The notes beneath the pieces are model-generated. The model saw only the letters and a program-made list of their open reading frames with translations. It searched no databases and had not been told where the DNA came from. A DNA stretch of 64,000 nucleotides from Bacillus sp. cl95. GTDB lineage: Bacteria > Bacillota > Bacilli > Bacillales > Cytobacillaceae. Positions 34,691 to 43,862 of the stretch are shown piece after piece (position 1 is the first letter of the stretch; every line of letters starts with the position of its first letter). The stretch covers positions 1-64,000 of the forward strand of contig NZ_FOYF01000001.1 of NCBI RefSeq assembly GCF_900115925.1, given 5' to 3'. A program made the position numbers and the translations under genes.

Positions 34691-35944
34691 CTAGTTATTT
34701 ACAACTTGAGAAGATTGTTTTTCACTAGTATTCATCCATTGTTCCCAAAGATAATTGAGTTGCTTTCGAGCTTCGTCAACTTTTGGGTGGAATTGGATAT
34801 CGGATAATTTTCTGACATGCTCAACATGGGAAATGCATTCTTCAATATGAGCGTTGCTGATCTTACCAATACCCAATGATTTACAGATAGATTGGCCAGC
34901 CAATGTCCCCTGTGTCATAGCCACTTTTGCCCCTTCAATCCCTGTAATATTCCCTGCCACAAATAGATTAGGCACTGTCGTTTGGAGTTTACGATTATGT
35001 AGTGGTACTGTTCCTGATAGACCTTTTAAGCTTACAAACTTACATCCAGTTGTGGCTGCCAACTCATACAATGGGCTAAGTCCACCAGAAATGCATACCG
35101 CATCTACCTTAAGGTTCTTTGTATCACCGATTGGATTGCCGTCAATATCGATATTGGAAACTGTTACATGATCGACTTCCTGATCCCCGTTGATAGAGGT
35201 CACTGTCTTCCTTAAATGGATAGGAATTCCCCACATCTTCATCCCTTTTCGAGGATAAAAAATCGCAGCCATTTTCCTACCAGTTTGAGACTGCAATAAT
35301 TTTCCTCCTAGTCTCAAAAATCTGGAGGGAGCATAGTCCGTCATCTCTTTTAACAGCTCGAGTTGGTGGATCGGTGAAAGATATTTGGAGAATGTAGTAT
35401 TAGGGAGGATATAAATCCCTTCGACATCCGCTCCAGCCAGCTTCATGGAGCGGGCAATACTTAAGGAAAGCATATCAATTCCAATCACAACCACTTTTTT
35501 ACCGGGTAAAACTTGATATACATTTGTCATCACCTGAGCGGCGCCAATTGAAAGTACACCAGGTAATGTCCACCCTTGGATTGGAATGGGGTTTTCAACC
35601 GCACCTGTCGCCAGCAAAACACAATCTGCTTCAATACTTAATCCTGGTTCATTTTGTTCGAGATTAGAAACGTGAACCTTCCATCCAGTTTCCAAACCCC
35701 AGACTTGTTTTCCCGATAAGAATTTCACATTAGCCGCTTTTGCTTTTTCCTGCAAATACCGGGCATGCTCGTATCCTTTCCACCAATTCTGGTGATTTCC
35801 TTCTTGATGCAACTGCCCCAATAATTTACCGCCCATTTTCGGATGATCATCTACAACAACGACATTCCCGCCTCTTGTACCTATTTCAATCGCTGCAGAT
35901 AGTCCTGCAGGCCCTCCTCCTACTACCACCACATCAACCTTCAT
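34691..35944 (-). CDS. FAD/NAD(P)-dependent oxidoreductase, alpha subunit of amino-acid dehydrogenase
   Basis: A 417-residue flavoprotein starting VDVVVVGGGPAGLSAAIE (FAD Rossmann motif). A second dinucleotide fold lies at about residue 160 (KVVVIGIDMLSLSIAR), and NLFVAGNITGIEGAKVAMTQG is near the C-terminus. This architecture is that of HcnB, OoxA and the alpha subunits of D-hydroxyproline dehydrogenases. These work with the two small [2Fe-2S] proteins and the DAO-type flavoprotein encoded next to it. AGGGGG precedes the ATG. The second dinucleotide motif lacks a perfect GxGxxG. Confidence 0.85.
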   Translation of the reverse strand: MKVDVVVVGGGPAGLSAAIEIGTRGGNVVVVDDHPKMGGKLLGQLHQEGNHQNWWKGYEHARYLQEKAKAANVKFLSGKQVWGLETGWKVHVSNLEQNEPGLSIEADCVLLATGAVENPIPIQGWTLPGVLSIGAAQVMTNVYQVLPGKKVVVIGIDMLSLSIARSMKLAGADVEGIYILPNTTFSKYLSPIHQLELLKEMTDYAPSRFLRLGGKLLQSQTGRKMAAIFYPRKGMKMWGIPIHLRKTVTSINGDQEVDHVTVSNIDIDGNPIGDTKNLKVDAVCISGGLSPLYELAATTGCKFVSLKGLSGTVPLHNRKLQTTVPNLFVAGNITGIEGAKVAMTQGTLAGQSICKSLGIGKISNAHIEECISHVEHVRKLSDIQFHPKVDEARKQLNYLWEQWMNTSEKQSSQVVNN

Positions 35945-35971
35945 TTTTTACCCCCTTACAGACAAATGAGG

Positions 35972-36268
35972 TCAATCTTCCATTTGTTCTTGAGAAAAGT
36001 ACTGTTCACCATCACGAATGATTGTTGTACAAGCTTTTAATAAACCTTTCTGGGAATGATAAATTCTGCATTCATAGCACTGACCAATCCCACAATACAT
36101 CCCTCTTGGTTCATTGTTTTTCTCACTTTTCCGTAAAGCCTTCACCCCATTTGCCCATAATGCAATAGCGATTGTCTCTCCCTCTCTTCCTTCATAATCC
36201 ACGTGATTAAAGGAAAAAGAAACTGTCGTTTTAGAACAGGAGTTTAGCATTGGGTGTTGTATTCTCAT
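35972..36268 (-). CDS. (2Fe-2S)-binding ferredoxin-like subunit (HcnA-like)
   Basis: A 98-residue protein with the Fer2_4 fold: GETIAIALWANGVKAL then CGIGQCYECRIY, plus a fourth Cys in LKACTTIIRDG. ATG 36268 has GGAGAGGGG upstream and overlaps the stop of the preceding gene by 4 bp (ATGA). It is the electron-transfer subunit of the multi-subunit dehydrogenase. Confidence 0.85.
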   Translation of the reverse strand: MRIQHPMLNSCSKTTVSFSFNHVDYEGREGETIAIALWANGVKALRKSEKNNEPRGMYCGIGQCYECRIYHSQKGLLKACTTIIRDGEQYFSQEQMED

Positions 36269-36543
36269 AACCCATTCCCCTCTCCTGATATTTGGCATAA
36301 AGCAACAGGTCGAACGGGTTGATGAATCGTTAAATGACTTGGGCTATCAAGAACCTCATTAGAAGGACTAGGTACCAATCTTTCCAATAAAGACCTGCAA
36401 ATCCTCCCTTGGCACATACCCATTCCAGCTCGAGTCGCCATTTTCAACTCTTGAGTTGTTCTTGCTCCCGCCAGGATGCTACTTTGAAGTTCTTCAAGGG
36501 TGACCTCTTCACATCGACAAATGATGAATGAATACTCACACAC
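36265..36543 (-). CDS. BFD-like (2Fe-2S)-binding subunit
   Basis: A 92-residue protein starting at GTG 36543 with GGAGGAG 7 nt upstream. The bacterioferritin-associated-ferredoxin-like cluster is ICRCEEVTLEEL followed by GMGMCQGRICRSL (four cysteines). In related enzymes this small domain is either separate or fused to the alpha subunit. It overlaps the end of the DAO-type gene by 8 bp, consistent with one complex. Confidence 0.85.
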   Translation of the reverse strand: MCEYSFIICRCEEVTLEELQSSILAGARTTQELKMATRAGMGMCQGRICRSLLERLVPSPSNEVLDSPSHLTIHQPVRPVALCQISGEGNGL

Positions 36544-37795
36544 TTTGTTTCTCCTCCTTGATTCTTGAGCGAACAACCGAGAATTGAGATAAGAACGGAT
36601 CTTCAATAGGATTTTTTCTTCCCTCAAAGTAATAACAAAGATTTTGGGCCATGATTTTCCCCATCACTGCAGACATTCCATAACCGTGTCCGTTATAGCC
36701 TGCCGAAATAAACGCATTATCAAACTTGGTTAATCCCCCGAAATACGGGAGGTGGTCTTCGGTGATTTCGACTGTGCCTGCAAAAGCCCTTATTAATTGT
36801 TTATTTTTAAAAGAAGGAAAAAGCTCCAGCAACCTGCTTGAAAGCAACTCTAATGCATAGTTGGTATTGGAAACATCAAACCCAGAAATTTCCCATGGTC
36901 CGCCTCCTCCAAATAAGACATTACCTGCATGTGTTTGACGTAAATAAAGTGAGTTTCCTGTTACAAAGGGGTGAATTCTTCTCTTACTTAAGATTTCAGT
37001 AACAAGAATTTGAGAACGCCTCGGTTTAATCAAGACAGATTCTCCCAATGAATCGCACATTTCAGTAGTCCATGGTCCCGCACATAATAGAAATACGTCA
37101 GATTCGAAGTTTCCTTGATCTGTCGAAACAGTAACGATGGAGCCATTTTTAGTATGAAAGCCTACTACATTGCAATGATCAATCAGCTTTGCACCGTTTT
37201 CCTTCAGATAACTTTTTAGACTAGTACTCGTTGTAAACGGATAACTTTGTCCATCACTGTGACTAAACAATCCCATTTTAAGATTTGGATGCAAGTCAGG
37301 AGCCATCCTTTTCAGTTCATCAGGATTGACGGCTTTTACGTCCAAACCAGATTCCAAATATAAATCTTGAGCTGCAAGAAGCATTTGCTCTTCTATAGGA
37401 TTCCTGGCTACCATGACATGACCTGATGCCGTATATTTCGTGTCGATTCCTTCTCTATCAAGCTCACTCCATATCTCAGTCGCCAAACGCGCAAATGGTA
37501 TTTCGTTAAGCTCTCTTCCTAACGAAAGTACCCCGCCACCGTTTCTCCCTGAAGCTGCGGCTCCAAATGACTTTTTTTCTAAAACCGTAATTTGGAAACC
37601 ACATTTTTGCAGGAAATAGGCGGACATGAGCCCTACAATGCCACCGCCAATAATCGTTATATGATTATTGGATTTCTTTACACGGAAGTCTTGGAAAAGG
37701 GATTCTTTTAAAACATCATAAGTATTTCTTGCTTTTTGTGCTGATCTAGTAGTCTCTTTATCTACTTGTAAACTTAATAAACTGAGACGATTCAT
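36536..37795 (-). CDS. DAO-family FAD-dependent oxidoreductase, catalytic subunit
   Basis: A 419-residue D-amino-acid-oxidase-type flavoprotein. The FAD motif HITIIGGGIVGLMSAYF is at about residue 46, with a 40-residue leader before it. Other family segments are EKKSFGAAASGRNGG, LLCAGPWT, FAGTVEITEDHLPYFG and FISAGYNGHGYGMSAVMG. It is similar to HcnC, OoxB, glycine oxidase and proline/hydroxyproline dehydrogenase beta subunits. AAGGGAG precedes the ATG. Within this cluster it should oxidise the amino or imino acid imported by the adjacent ABC system; the substrate is unknown. Confidence 0.85.
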   Translation of the reverse strand: MNRLSLLSLQVDKETTRSAQKARNTYDVLKESLFQDFRVKKSNNHITIIGGGIVGLMSAYFLQKCGFQITVLEKKSFGAAASGRNGGGVLSLGRELNEIPFARLATEIWSELDREGIDTKYTASGHVMVARNPIEEQMLLAAQDLYLESGLDVKAVNPDELKRMAPDLHPNLKMGLFSHSDGQSYPFTTSTSLKSYLKENGAKLIDHCNVVGFHTKNGSIVTVSTDQGNFESDVFLLCAGPWTTEMCDSLGESVLIKPRRSQILVTEILSKRRIHPFVTGNSLYLRQTHAGNVLFGGGGPWEISGFDVSNTNYALELLSSRLLELFPSFKNKQLIRAFAGTVEITEDHLPYFGGLTKFDNAFISAGYNGHGYGMSAVMGKIMAQNLCYYFEGRKNPIEDPFLSQFSVVRSRIKEEKQSV

Positions 37796-37807
37796 TTGTG
37801 AACTCCC

Positions 37808-38572
37808 TTACCTTACTAATCGTAAAAATGAATTGAGTCTCTCACTTTTTGGATTCGTCAGGACTTCTCGCGGATCTCCCTGTTCTTCAATAACGCCTCC
37901 GTGCATGTAAATGACGCGATCTGCCACTTCTTGTGCAAATCCCATTTCATGAGTCACAACCACCATCGTCATTCCTTCTAGCGCTAGTTGTTTCATAACT
38001 TGCAAGACTTCCCCTACCAGTTCAGGGTCAAGCGCCGAAGTTGGCTCATCAAAAAGCATGATTTTCGGATTCATTGCGAGTGATCTTGCAATGGCAACAC
38101 GTTGCTGTTGACCACCCGAAAGCTTTTTTGGGTACACATCTTTCTTATCCCTCAAGCCCACCTTATCTAGAAGCTTAATCGCTTCTTGTTCTGCTTCAGC
38201 TTTACTTTTTTTCAATACTTGAATCGGTCCAACCGTCACATTATCTAAAACGGTCATATGTGGGAATAAATTGAATTGCTGAAATACCATGCCGACTTCT
38301 TGACGGATTTTACTGATATTCTTAACTGAATTGTCCAAGGCGATGTCGTCTATAACGATCTTCCCGCTTGTCACCGTTTCTAGTCGATTCAAGCACCTCA
38401 GCAATGTACTCTTCCCCGAACCGCTCGCACCGATTAAGGCAACCACCTCGCCTTTATAGATTTGAAGGTCAATTCCTTTTAAGACTTCTAATTGATCAAA
38501 CCTTTTATGAAGATCTTCAACGGTAATGATGGGAGTTGATGTGGCCATTTCTTCTACCATGCTTGCTTCCAC
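37808..38572 (-). CDS. polar amino-acid ABC transporter, ATP-binding protein
   Basis: A 254-residue ATPase: Walker [11 protein letters not shown]-loop [13 protein letters not shown], signature [17 protein letters not shown], Walker [16 protein letters not shown]-loop VTHEMGFA. The spacing and [10 protein letters not shown] are typical of GlnQ/HisP-type importers. GTG start with GGAGG 7 nt upstream. It is the last of three transporter genes and lies just upstream of the dehydrogenase genes. Confidence 0.92.
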   Translation of the reverse strand: MEASMVEEMATSTPIITVEDLHKRFDQLEVLKGIDLQIYKGEVVALIGASGSGKSTLLRCLNRLETVTSGKIVIDDIALDNSVKNISKIRQEVGMVFQQFNLFPHMTVLDNVTVGPIQVLKKSKAEAEQEAIKLLDKVGLRDKKDVYPKKLSGGQQQRVAIARSLAMNPKIMLFDEPTSALDPELVGEVLQVMKQLALEGMTMVVVTHEMGFAQEVADRVIYMHGGVIEEQGDPREVLTNPKSERLNSFLRLVR

Positions 38573-38583
38573 TATGTTTCCTC

Positions 38584-39243
38584 CTAACGCTCACTTATGG
38601 ACATTCTCTTTTCAACCTTATTCAGAATAAAAGTAAAGATGGTCGTCATCACTAGATAGAATCCTGCGGCGACAATATAGAATTCGATAAAAGCATAGTT
38701 TGTGGCAGCAAAACGTTGGGAAACCATCATCAATTCTGAAACGGTAACAAGGGATGCCAATGATGAATCTTTCAACATCATGACAGCTTGGTTTCCAAGT
38801 GACGGAACACTGACTCTAAGAGCTTGTGGCAGGATTACTTTTTTCATAATGGTCGGATATCTCATTCCCAATGCTTCAGCTGCCTCCACTTGTCCTGTTG
38901 GTACTGACATGATTCCTCCGCGGTAAATTTCTGCAATATAGGCAGCCGCATTCATTCCGAGTGCGATGACCGAAGAAACAAATGGCGATAATTCTATCCC
39001 TACTTGAGGCAATCCGAAATAAACGAGGAAAAGTTGAACCAACATCGGTGTTCCACGAATAATCCAAATATAGAAACCCGCAATATAAGACAGGACTTTA
39101 AATTTAGATATTCTCATCAAAGCAATGACAAGACCGAATACTAGACCGACTGCTATGGATACAAGGGACAGTTGCATGGTGACAACTGCCGCCTTGATCA
39201 AAAATGGAATAAACTCGCTGACTAAACCAAAATTAAGCATCAT
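38584..39243 (-). CDS. polar amino-acid ABC transporter, permease
   Basis: A 219-residue permease with about five transmembrane helices. The EAA motif is [25 protein letters not shown], which contacts the ATPase. [20 protein letters not shown] is the HisMQ-type signature. AAGGAGAG precedes the ATG. It probably acts as a homodimer, since only one permease gene is present. Confidence 0.92.
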   Translation of the reverse strand: MMLNFGLVSEFIPFLIKAAVVTMQLSLVSIAVGLVFGLVIALMRISKFKVLSYIAGFYIWIIRGTPMLVQLFLVYFGLPQVGIELSPFVSSVIALGMNAAAYIAEIYRGGIMSVPTGQVEAAEALGMRYPTIMKKVILPQALRVSVPSLGNQAVMMLKDSSLASLVTVSELMMVSQRFAATNYAFIEFYIVAAGFYLVMTTIFTFILNKVEKRMSISER

Positions 39244-39251
39244 ATCTCTCC

Positions 39252-40055
39252 TTAGCGAATATCCTCACCGAACCATTTTTTGCTTATTTCTGCGTATGTT
39301 CCATCTTCCATCATCGCTTTAAGATGCTTATTGATTTCCGCCTTTAATTCTTCTTGATTTTTATTAAGTGTGATACCAGCTTCCTCTGTGAAAAGCATGT
39401 CTCCTACACTCTTGAATGGATAATTTTGTTCCTTGATCACCCTGGATCCAACCGCTTTATCCGTAATAACAGCATCGATACGCTTAGCGGATAAGTCCTG
39501 GAAAGTTAATAAATCACTCTTATACGTTGTCACCATTGCACCTAGTTCATTTGCTTTTTCTTCAAAAGTTGTTCCGATACATACTCCGATATTTTTGCCC
39601 TTAGCGTCTGTCTTAGGGTCCTTAATTTCTGTATAATCTTCTCTTACAAATAGTTGAGCACCCGTGTGATAGTATGGGTCTGTAAAATCCACCTTTTCTT
39701 TTCGTTCATCAGTAATGGCCATACTAGAAATAATGATGTCGTACTTTTTCGTCAGCAATCCCCCAATGATGGTGTCCCAAGGAGTCGCAACAAAATTGGC
39801 CTTAACACCCATTCTTTTCGTAATTTCCTTCGCAACATCAACATCAAATCCAACCAATTCATTCTTATCGTCGAAATAGTTAAATGGAGGATATGCCCCT
39901 TCTATCCCGATATCAATCGTGCCTTCCTTCTTAATCTGAGCTAATAAATCTTTCCCCGCTTTTCCACCTGTAGTCGAGCTTTTCTCACTGCTTCCACAGG
40001 CACTCATCACAAACATCAAACACAAAGTCATCAAAAGCAAAATGGTCTTTTTCAA
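39252..40055 (-). CDS. amino-acid ABC transporter substrate-binding lipoprotein
   Basis: A 267-residue family-3 solute-binding protein. The lipoprotein signal ends VMSAC (Cys ~20). GTIDIGIEGAYPPFNYFDDKNELVGFDVDVAKEI is the canonical start of the ligand-binding lobe. ADVKxDF-like VDFTDPYYHTGAQLFVRE and GAMVTTYKSD follow. It is the first gene of the 15-kb cluster. The binding pocket cannot be assigned to one amino acid by eye. Confidence 0.9.
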   Translation of the reverse strand: MKKTILLLMTLCLMFVMSACGSSEKSSTTGGKAGKDLLAQIKKEGTIDIGIEGAYPPFNYFDDKNELVGFDVDVAKEITKRMGVKANFVATPWDTIIGGLLTKKYDIIISSMAITDERKEKVDFTDPYYHTGAQLFVREDYTEIKDPKTDAKGKNIGVCIGTTFEEKANELGAMVTTYKSDLLTFQDLSAKRIDAVITDKAVGSRVIKEQNYPFKSVGDMLFTEEAGITLNKNQEELKAEINKHLKAMMEDGTYAEISKKWFGEDIR

Positions 40056-40087
40056 AGTAAATCCTCCTCTTAATATTGTTTATTGTG

Positions 40088-40119
40088 ATTCATGAACTCT
40101 ACTAGGGAAATTCATGAAC
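40088..40119. promoter_or_regulatory. direct repeat of a palindrome upstream of the catabolic cluster
   Basis: ATTCATGAAC occurs at 40088-40097 and 40110-40119, each containing the palindrome TTCATGAA. The centre-to-centre distance is 22 bp, two helical turns. It lies 33 to 64 bp before the start of the first gene, a good place for a regulator binding site. Confidence 0.45.
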
Positions 40120-40144
40120 GAAAACCGGGACTGTTGGCTACTTA

Positions 40145-40470
40145 AACAAAAAGGCTGTTTTCTGAAAGATTAATGTTTTTGTATATTGGTTAATCGTAGA
40201 AAAAGGAGTTGATTGGAACGAAAGGTGCGAGACTCCTCGAAAATGCTATCGTATTTCCTTCGTGCGTGGGATTACTCAAGGAAGCCCCTCTAAATGTCCT
40301 GCGAGATTAGCGGGACAGGTGAGACCCCACAGGCGCAATTGCAGAGGAGGCTCACCGCCCAACCCGAGAAGAATTATTCTTGAAAGAACCGGCATTAGGT
40401 CTTTTTCAAAATTCGTCCGCGGAAAGCGAGCATCCTGGAGTGGAAATCAACCAATCCATAATTAGCAACA
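40145..40470. repeat. dispersed Bacillus-type repeat, long copy
   Basis: Starts near GGCTGTTTTC, contains GTGCGAGACTCCTCG, GCGGGACAGGTGAGACCCC and GAGGAGGCTCACCGCCC, and ends CGTCCGCGGAAAGCGAGC...TGGAAATCAACC. An insertion of unrelated sequence (about 40370-40410) interrupts it. It relates to 27180-27400 in inverse orientation. It fills the upstream region of the catabolic cluster; no gene is seen in 40056-40700. Confidence 0.65.
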
Positions 40471-40493
40471 ACGTTTACAAATAACCAAACAAA

Positions 40494-40572
40494 AAAGACC
40501 GCACAAACATGAATACCTAACATGAATAGCATGACTATCCATAGGTAAGTAATCACGGTTGTACGGTCTTAA
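40494..40572. terminator. long imperfect hairpin
   Basis: AAGACCGCACAA pairs with TTGTACGGTCTT across about 55 bp, with internal complementarity TACCTA/TAGGTA. A-rich and T-rich flanks suit a bidirectional terminator; a structured leader or antisense RNA is an alternative. Confidence 0.45.
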
Positions 40573-40703
40573 TGGGTAAATGAAAAGAGGGAATCTTCTC
40601 ATTGCATTAATACCTGACCACTGATTGCACGCCCACAAACCATGTAAGCGCTTTACAAAATATATGTATGGAATTATAAATATATCTATCCTATTCTTGT
40701 AAA

Positions 40704-40859
40704 TTAGGTGTCTCTCTTCCCAACTTCAAATTCATTACGGATGCTGTTCTGCAAAACTTTATTCTTTTTGACTTTATAACCGGTTAGCGCCATCGCCTTA
40801 GCTGCAAGAAGCCTCGTTTGCGCAAATTCAACGGTTTGTTCTGGGACAAATTGATCCGC
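40704..40859 (-). pseudogene. C-terminal fragment of an unidentified gene
   Basis: A 51-codon open frame without start, bounded upstream by a TAA, reads EQTVEFAQTRLLAAKAMALT and NSIRNEFEVGKRDT. The amphipathic pattern looks like a real protein tail, perhaps of an M20-type amidohydrolase, but I cannot assign it. The region 40860-41150 upstream of it shows no coding sequence. Confidence 0.4.
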
Positions 40860-41156
40860 TTACAGTAAATCGTCTGAGATGAAAGTGCAGAATAGATCAG
40901 ATGGGAGGTTCGCTATGACGACTTACCTCCTTGATAGAGTTTGTCACCTAGTTTCCCCTAAGCGAAAATGATGTTTTCATTTTCTTAAAACCAATTATAT
41001 TACCAAAAAAAATAAATAGTCAATATCTTTTGACTATTTAGAATAATATAAACATATTTATTTTTCATTTTTCTGAATTTGTTAAGATTCTTAATCGATT
41101 TGTGTACCTATTAATATTGCTTAAAAACAGTCTTATATTAATTCCTTTTGAGCAAT

Positions 41157-41537
41157 TTAATTTTTTTCGATTACAGCAAAGTAGTTTTCTTCATTATCGG
41201 CAAAGTTAAATACTCTACCATGAGGCATATTTACAATTTCTCCTACTTTGATATCTTTATTTGATAAGTCGCTACGTAATTCATCGAGATTTTGCGAAAA
41301 AAACAACAGTGATGGTGTGCCAAGGTTTAATCCCGGTGACATTTTTGCAACGAATTCCTTATTGTGCAAAATGATGCTTGTTTCTGCGCCTTTGTTTGGA
41401 GCAATTTCAATCCATCTCATCCCTTGACCATTATCTTCTTCAGAAATCACACTAAATCCTACTTTTTCTGTCCAAAAATCTACTGCCTCATCTTGGTTAT
41501 TTACATACAACATAATTTGACCGACTTTACTAATCAT
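41157..41537 (-). CDS. VOC-family protein
   Basis: A 126-residue glyoxalase-fold protein starting MISKVGQIMLYVNNQDEAVDFWTEKVGF, the standard first module. It ends with GEIVNMPHGRVFNFADNEENYFAVIEK, the second module. AAGGAG lies about 11 nt before the chosen ATG; a GTG four codons upstream overlaps that site. Function within the superfamily unknown. Confidence 0.85.
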   Translation of the reverse strand: MISKVGQIMLYVNNQDEAVDFWTEKVGFSVISEEDNGQGMRWIEIAPNKGAETSIILHNKEFVAKMSPGLNLGTPSLLFFSQNLDELRSDLSNKDIKVGEIVNMPHGRVFNFADNEENYFAVIEKN

Positions 41538-41763
41538 AGACTTTGCCACTCCTTATATAAGTAAAATACCTAACCCAATGCTTCTATTCCTTTCCATTGA
41601 GAAGGTTTCTGATACCCAATAAAAATTCATATGATTCGAGAGGGTGTTTATTAAAGAGACTATGCGTTATATTATATAATTTCATTCAGATTGTTAACAA
41701 CCATTTCTCACCAAAAAAGATGTTATCTATATTTGTAAAGGATTTCAAATTTGCTAGACAGCA

Positions 41764-41789
41764 AAAAAACCGCTCTAAAAAGGCGGTTC
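41764..41789. terminator. rho-independent terminator
   Basis: AACCGC pairs with GCGGTT and a long A-run precedes it, giving a T-tract on the minus strand. It ends the DUF805 gene. Confidence 0.75.
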
Positions 41790-41819
41790 TAAAGTATTGT
41801 ATCTTATTTTCATTTCAGT

Positions 41820-42167
41820 CTAGCTATACTTTGGATTCGCTCCATATTGATTATCGCTTTCTTGACTATCTTGGCACATGAATACTAAGAGAATGATTCC
41901 GCCAATTATCGGAATGAGGCTAAGCAACAACCACCATCCACTTTTTCCAATATCGTGAAGTCTGCGTACACCAACAGCTAAAGATGGAAGTAAAACAGCT
42001 AAAGAATAGAGGGTTGATAAGAATTTTGGTAGATCAGCAACCGCTTCAATTGAAGATAAAATAATAGAAATAATGACGTTAACAAGAACAAACATCCAAT
42101 ATTCCTTACGCCTAGCTCTTCCATGGAATACGACGTAATTCTTTAATACCTTCAAATACCATTCCAT
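41820..42167 (-). CDS. DUF805 membrane protein
   Basis: A 115-residue protein with the DUF805 pattern. The opening YVVFHGRARRKEYWMF (Gly-Arg-x-x-R-x-E-Y/F-W) is followed by two to three hydrophobic segments. Then come VGVRRLHDIGKSGWWLLLSLIPIIGGI and the DNQYGANP tail, which is nearly diagnostic. Inner-membrane protein of unknown function. Confidence 0.9.
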   Translation of the reverse strand: MEWYLKVLKNYVVFHGRARRKEYWMFVLVNVIISIILSSIEAVADLPKFLSTLYSLAVLLPSLAVGVRRLHDIGKSGWWLLLSLIPIIGGIILLVFMCQDSQESDNQYGANPKYS

Positions 42168-42254
42168 TTACGTTCCCCCTAAGAAGTAATGTTTCCGGTA
42201 CACCCTATTCATATGAAAGTAGTCATGGAAATATTCATTCTTTTTGCGTCTCGT

Positions 42255-42340
42255 GTTCATAAAAAGCTGTTTTCGCATTGAATTTTGATTTTACGAAATA
42301 AGCACCACACACGTCCAGATACTTATTTCGTGCTCTATTC
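42255..42340. repeat. MITE-like dispersed repeat, short copy
   Basis: AAGCTGTTTTCGCATTG to CTTATTTCGTGCTCTATTCCTC, related to 24953-25040. It sits between the DUF805 gene and a convergently positioned terminator region. Confidence 0.6.
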
Positions 42341-42395
42341 CTCTAATTATAAAAAGTCACCCTAGTAAGTTGGTGACTTTAGAAAAAGGCAATTT

Positions 42396-42983
42396 TTACC
42401 CAAAAGAGGCATGTATCATAAATAGTATTAAAAAAACGATTGCCATCTTAAAATGCAATTTCTTATCTTGCCTTTTAAAACGTTTCAATCCCATAAACAT
42501 AAGCGGAAATAGAGCGATCAAACTAAGAATACCTGAAAAATAGGTAAAATCCCATTTAAGTTCTTTTAATATCGCCATATATCCGTGTAAGAGAACGAAA
42601 CCAGCAGAGGTTATTGCTATTGGTACATGCCAATGCCTAACCCATTTGCCAAGAAACTGCAGAAGAGTTTTCAATTGATACTTTCCCAAGACGATTTGTT
42701 TAAGAGGATTCCATTTTAGCAATAGAAAAATGGGATAAATGGATATTGCAGTAAAGAAACCGATTTGGGCAATTGAGCCTAATTGTTTAAACCAGCCTTT
42801 ATATGCCCGACTATTAGCTGCTATCCAATCTTGATAAAAGTGAGTAACGAAATAGAGTGCTATTACTAATAAAACCGCAACCGTTCCGAGTGTTAAAACA
42901 ACCAGTCTTCTTTCTTTAGGATTGGGAATATATCTAATTAGTAAAGTAGATCTTACTCTGTGCAAAGCAGACTGTTTTGCCAC
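42396..42983 (-). CDS. cytochrome b561 / ferric-reductase-like membrane protein
   Basis: A 195-residue membrane protein from GTG 42983 (GGAG 9 nt upstream; the open frame to 43046 lacks a ribosome-binding site). It has about five hydrophobic segments. Candidate haem ligands are paired His in WVRHWHVPIAITSAGFVLLHGY and in KLHFKMAIVFLILFMIHAS, spaced as in two-helix b-haem sites. It may transfer electrons across the membrane. Family assignment is by this His pattern only. Confidence 0.65.
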   Translation of the reverse strand: MAKQSALHRVRSTLLIRYIPNPKERRLVVLTLGTVAVLLVIALYFVTHFYQDWIAANSRAYKGWFKQLGSIAQIGFFTAISIYPIFLLLKWNPLKQIVLGKYQLKTLLQFLGKWVRHWHVPIAITSAGFVLLHGYMAILKELKWDFTYFSGILSLIALFPLMFMGLKRFKRQDKKLHFKMAIVFLILFMIHASFG

Positions 42984-43088
42984 GACTATTGACTCCTCTC
43001 TAATAGGATGTTCATTAATGTGATACAGAAAGCTTACCTTAACCAAACATCAAAAATCAATTTAGCTACCTTACTTGGATAAGAATGA

Positions 43089-43427
43089 TTACTTAATGAA
43101 CTTTAACACGACTTCTTGAACAACCATAAATAGCAGCCACCCTCCAACTCCAAATCCTATGGCCAAGAATAAATGCAATGAGTTTTTTAATGAGAGATAG
43201 ACGATGGCCAATAAAACGGCAGTCGCAGGGAATCCCCATAGCACCCCTAAAGCAAACTGACTTAACTTTGCTGACGGTTCACCTTGAACATAAAGCCAGA
43301 TCATACTCAATAAGCTCACTAATGGCAAAGCCGCCACGATTCCTCCGTAAGTTGGAAATCTCCTGGCAATTTCTGTTACAATCCCAATCACAACTGCAGA
43401 CAATAAAACTTTTCCTATTATGTACAT
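43089..43427 (-). CDS. DUF3147 membrane protein
   Basis: A 112-residue protein with three to four transmembrane segments. RRFPTYGGIVAALPLVSLLSMIWLY near residue 22 is characteristic of DUF3147. The ATG overlaps the end of the MarR gene by 10 bp, so the pair is an operon. Its function is unknown; co-transcription with a MarR regulator suggests a role in resistance or transport. Confidence 0.85.
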   Translation of the reverse strand: MYIIGKVLLSAVVIGIVTEIARRFPTYGGIVAALPLVSLLSMIWLYVQGEPSAKLSQFALGVLWGFPATAVLLAIVYLSLKNSLHLFLAIGFGVGGWLLFMVVQEVVLKFIK

Positions 43428-43834
43428 TTTTTTGCACTCTCACTTAATAACTTTAATGCTTCTTCTATTAACCGTTGTTCCTGATCGCTTAGCCCATTTA
43501 ATATAGTACCTAACTTTTCTTCATCGAGACTTGTATTGTGATGAAGCACTTCCCTTCCAAATTCGGTTAAACATAGGGTTACTTTTCTTTCATCTTGTGG
43601 ATGTTTATTTTTTATGAGATATCCTTTTTCTATTATCCTTTTTATGTGTTCTGATGCCGTATTATGAGATACCTTTAGATAAGAAGCGATTTCATTGATT
43701 CCTACACTGTCTTGTTTTTCCACTACTTGAAGAATCCGAACAACTTGATGGGAGATCTTTTCTTTATGAGGATAATGCGTATGAAAATAAATATCGGTCC
43801 AATACTTGTTTATTAATTTTGCCTGCGTTTTCAT
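43418..43834 (-). CDS. MarR-family transcriptional regulator
   Basis: A 138-residue winged-helix regulator. SVGINEIASYLKVSHNTASEHIKRIIEKGYL is the helix-turn-helix; KHPQDERKVTLCLTEFG is the wing with the typical Asp-x-Arg. It probably represses its own operon through the 29-bp palindrome at 43863-43891, directly upstream of its start. The downstream DUF3147 gene overlaps it. Confidence 0.9.
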   Translation of the reverse strand: MKTQAKLINKYWTDIYFHTHYPHKEKISHQVVRILQVVEKQDSVGINEIASYLKVSHNTASEHIKRIIEKGYLIKNKHPQDERKVTLCLTEFGREVLHHNTSLDEEKLGTILNGLSDQEQRLIEEALKLLSESAKKCT

Positions 43835-43862
43835 TTAAAAACACCTCAAATATCTTTTCACT

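Noticed and set aside
40643-40657. TGTAAGCGCTTTACA as a CcpA cre site for the catabolic cluster
   Set aside because: It is one base longer than the consensus and lies almost 600 bp before the first gene; too weak to list.
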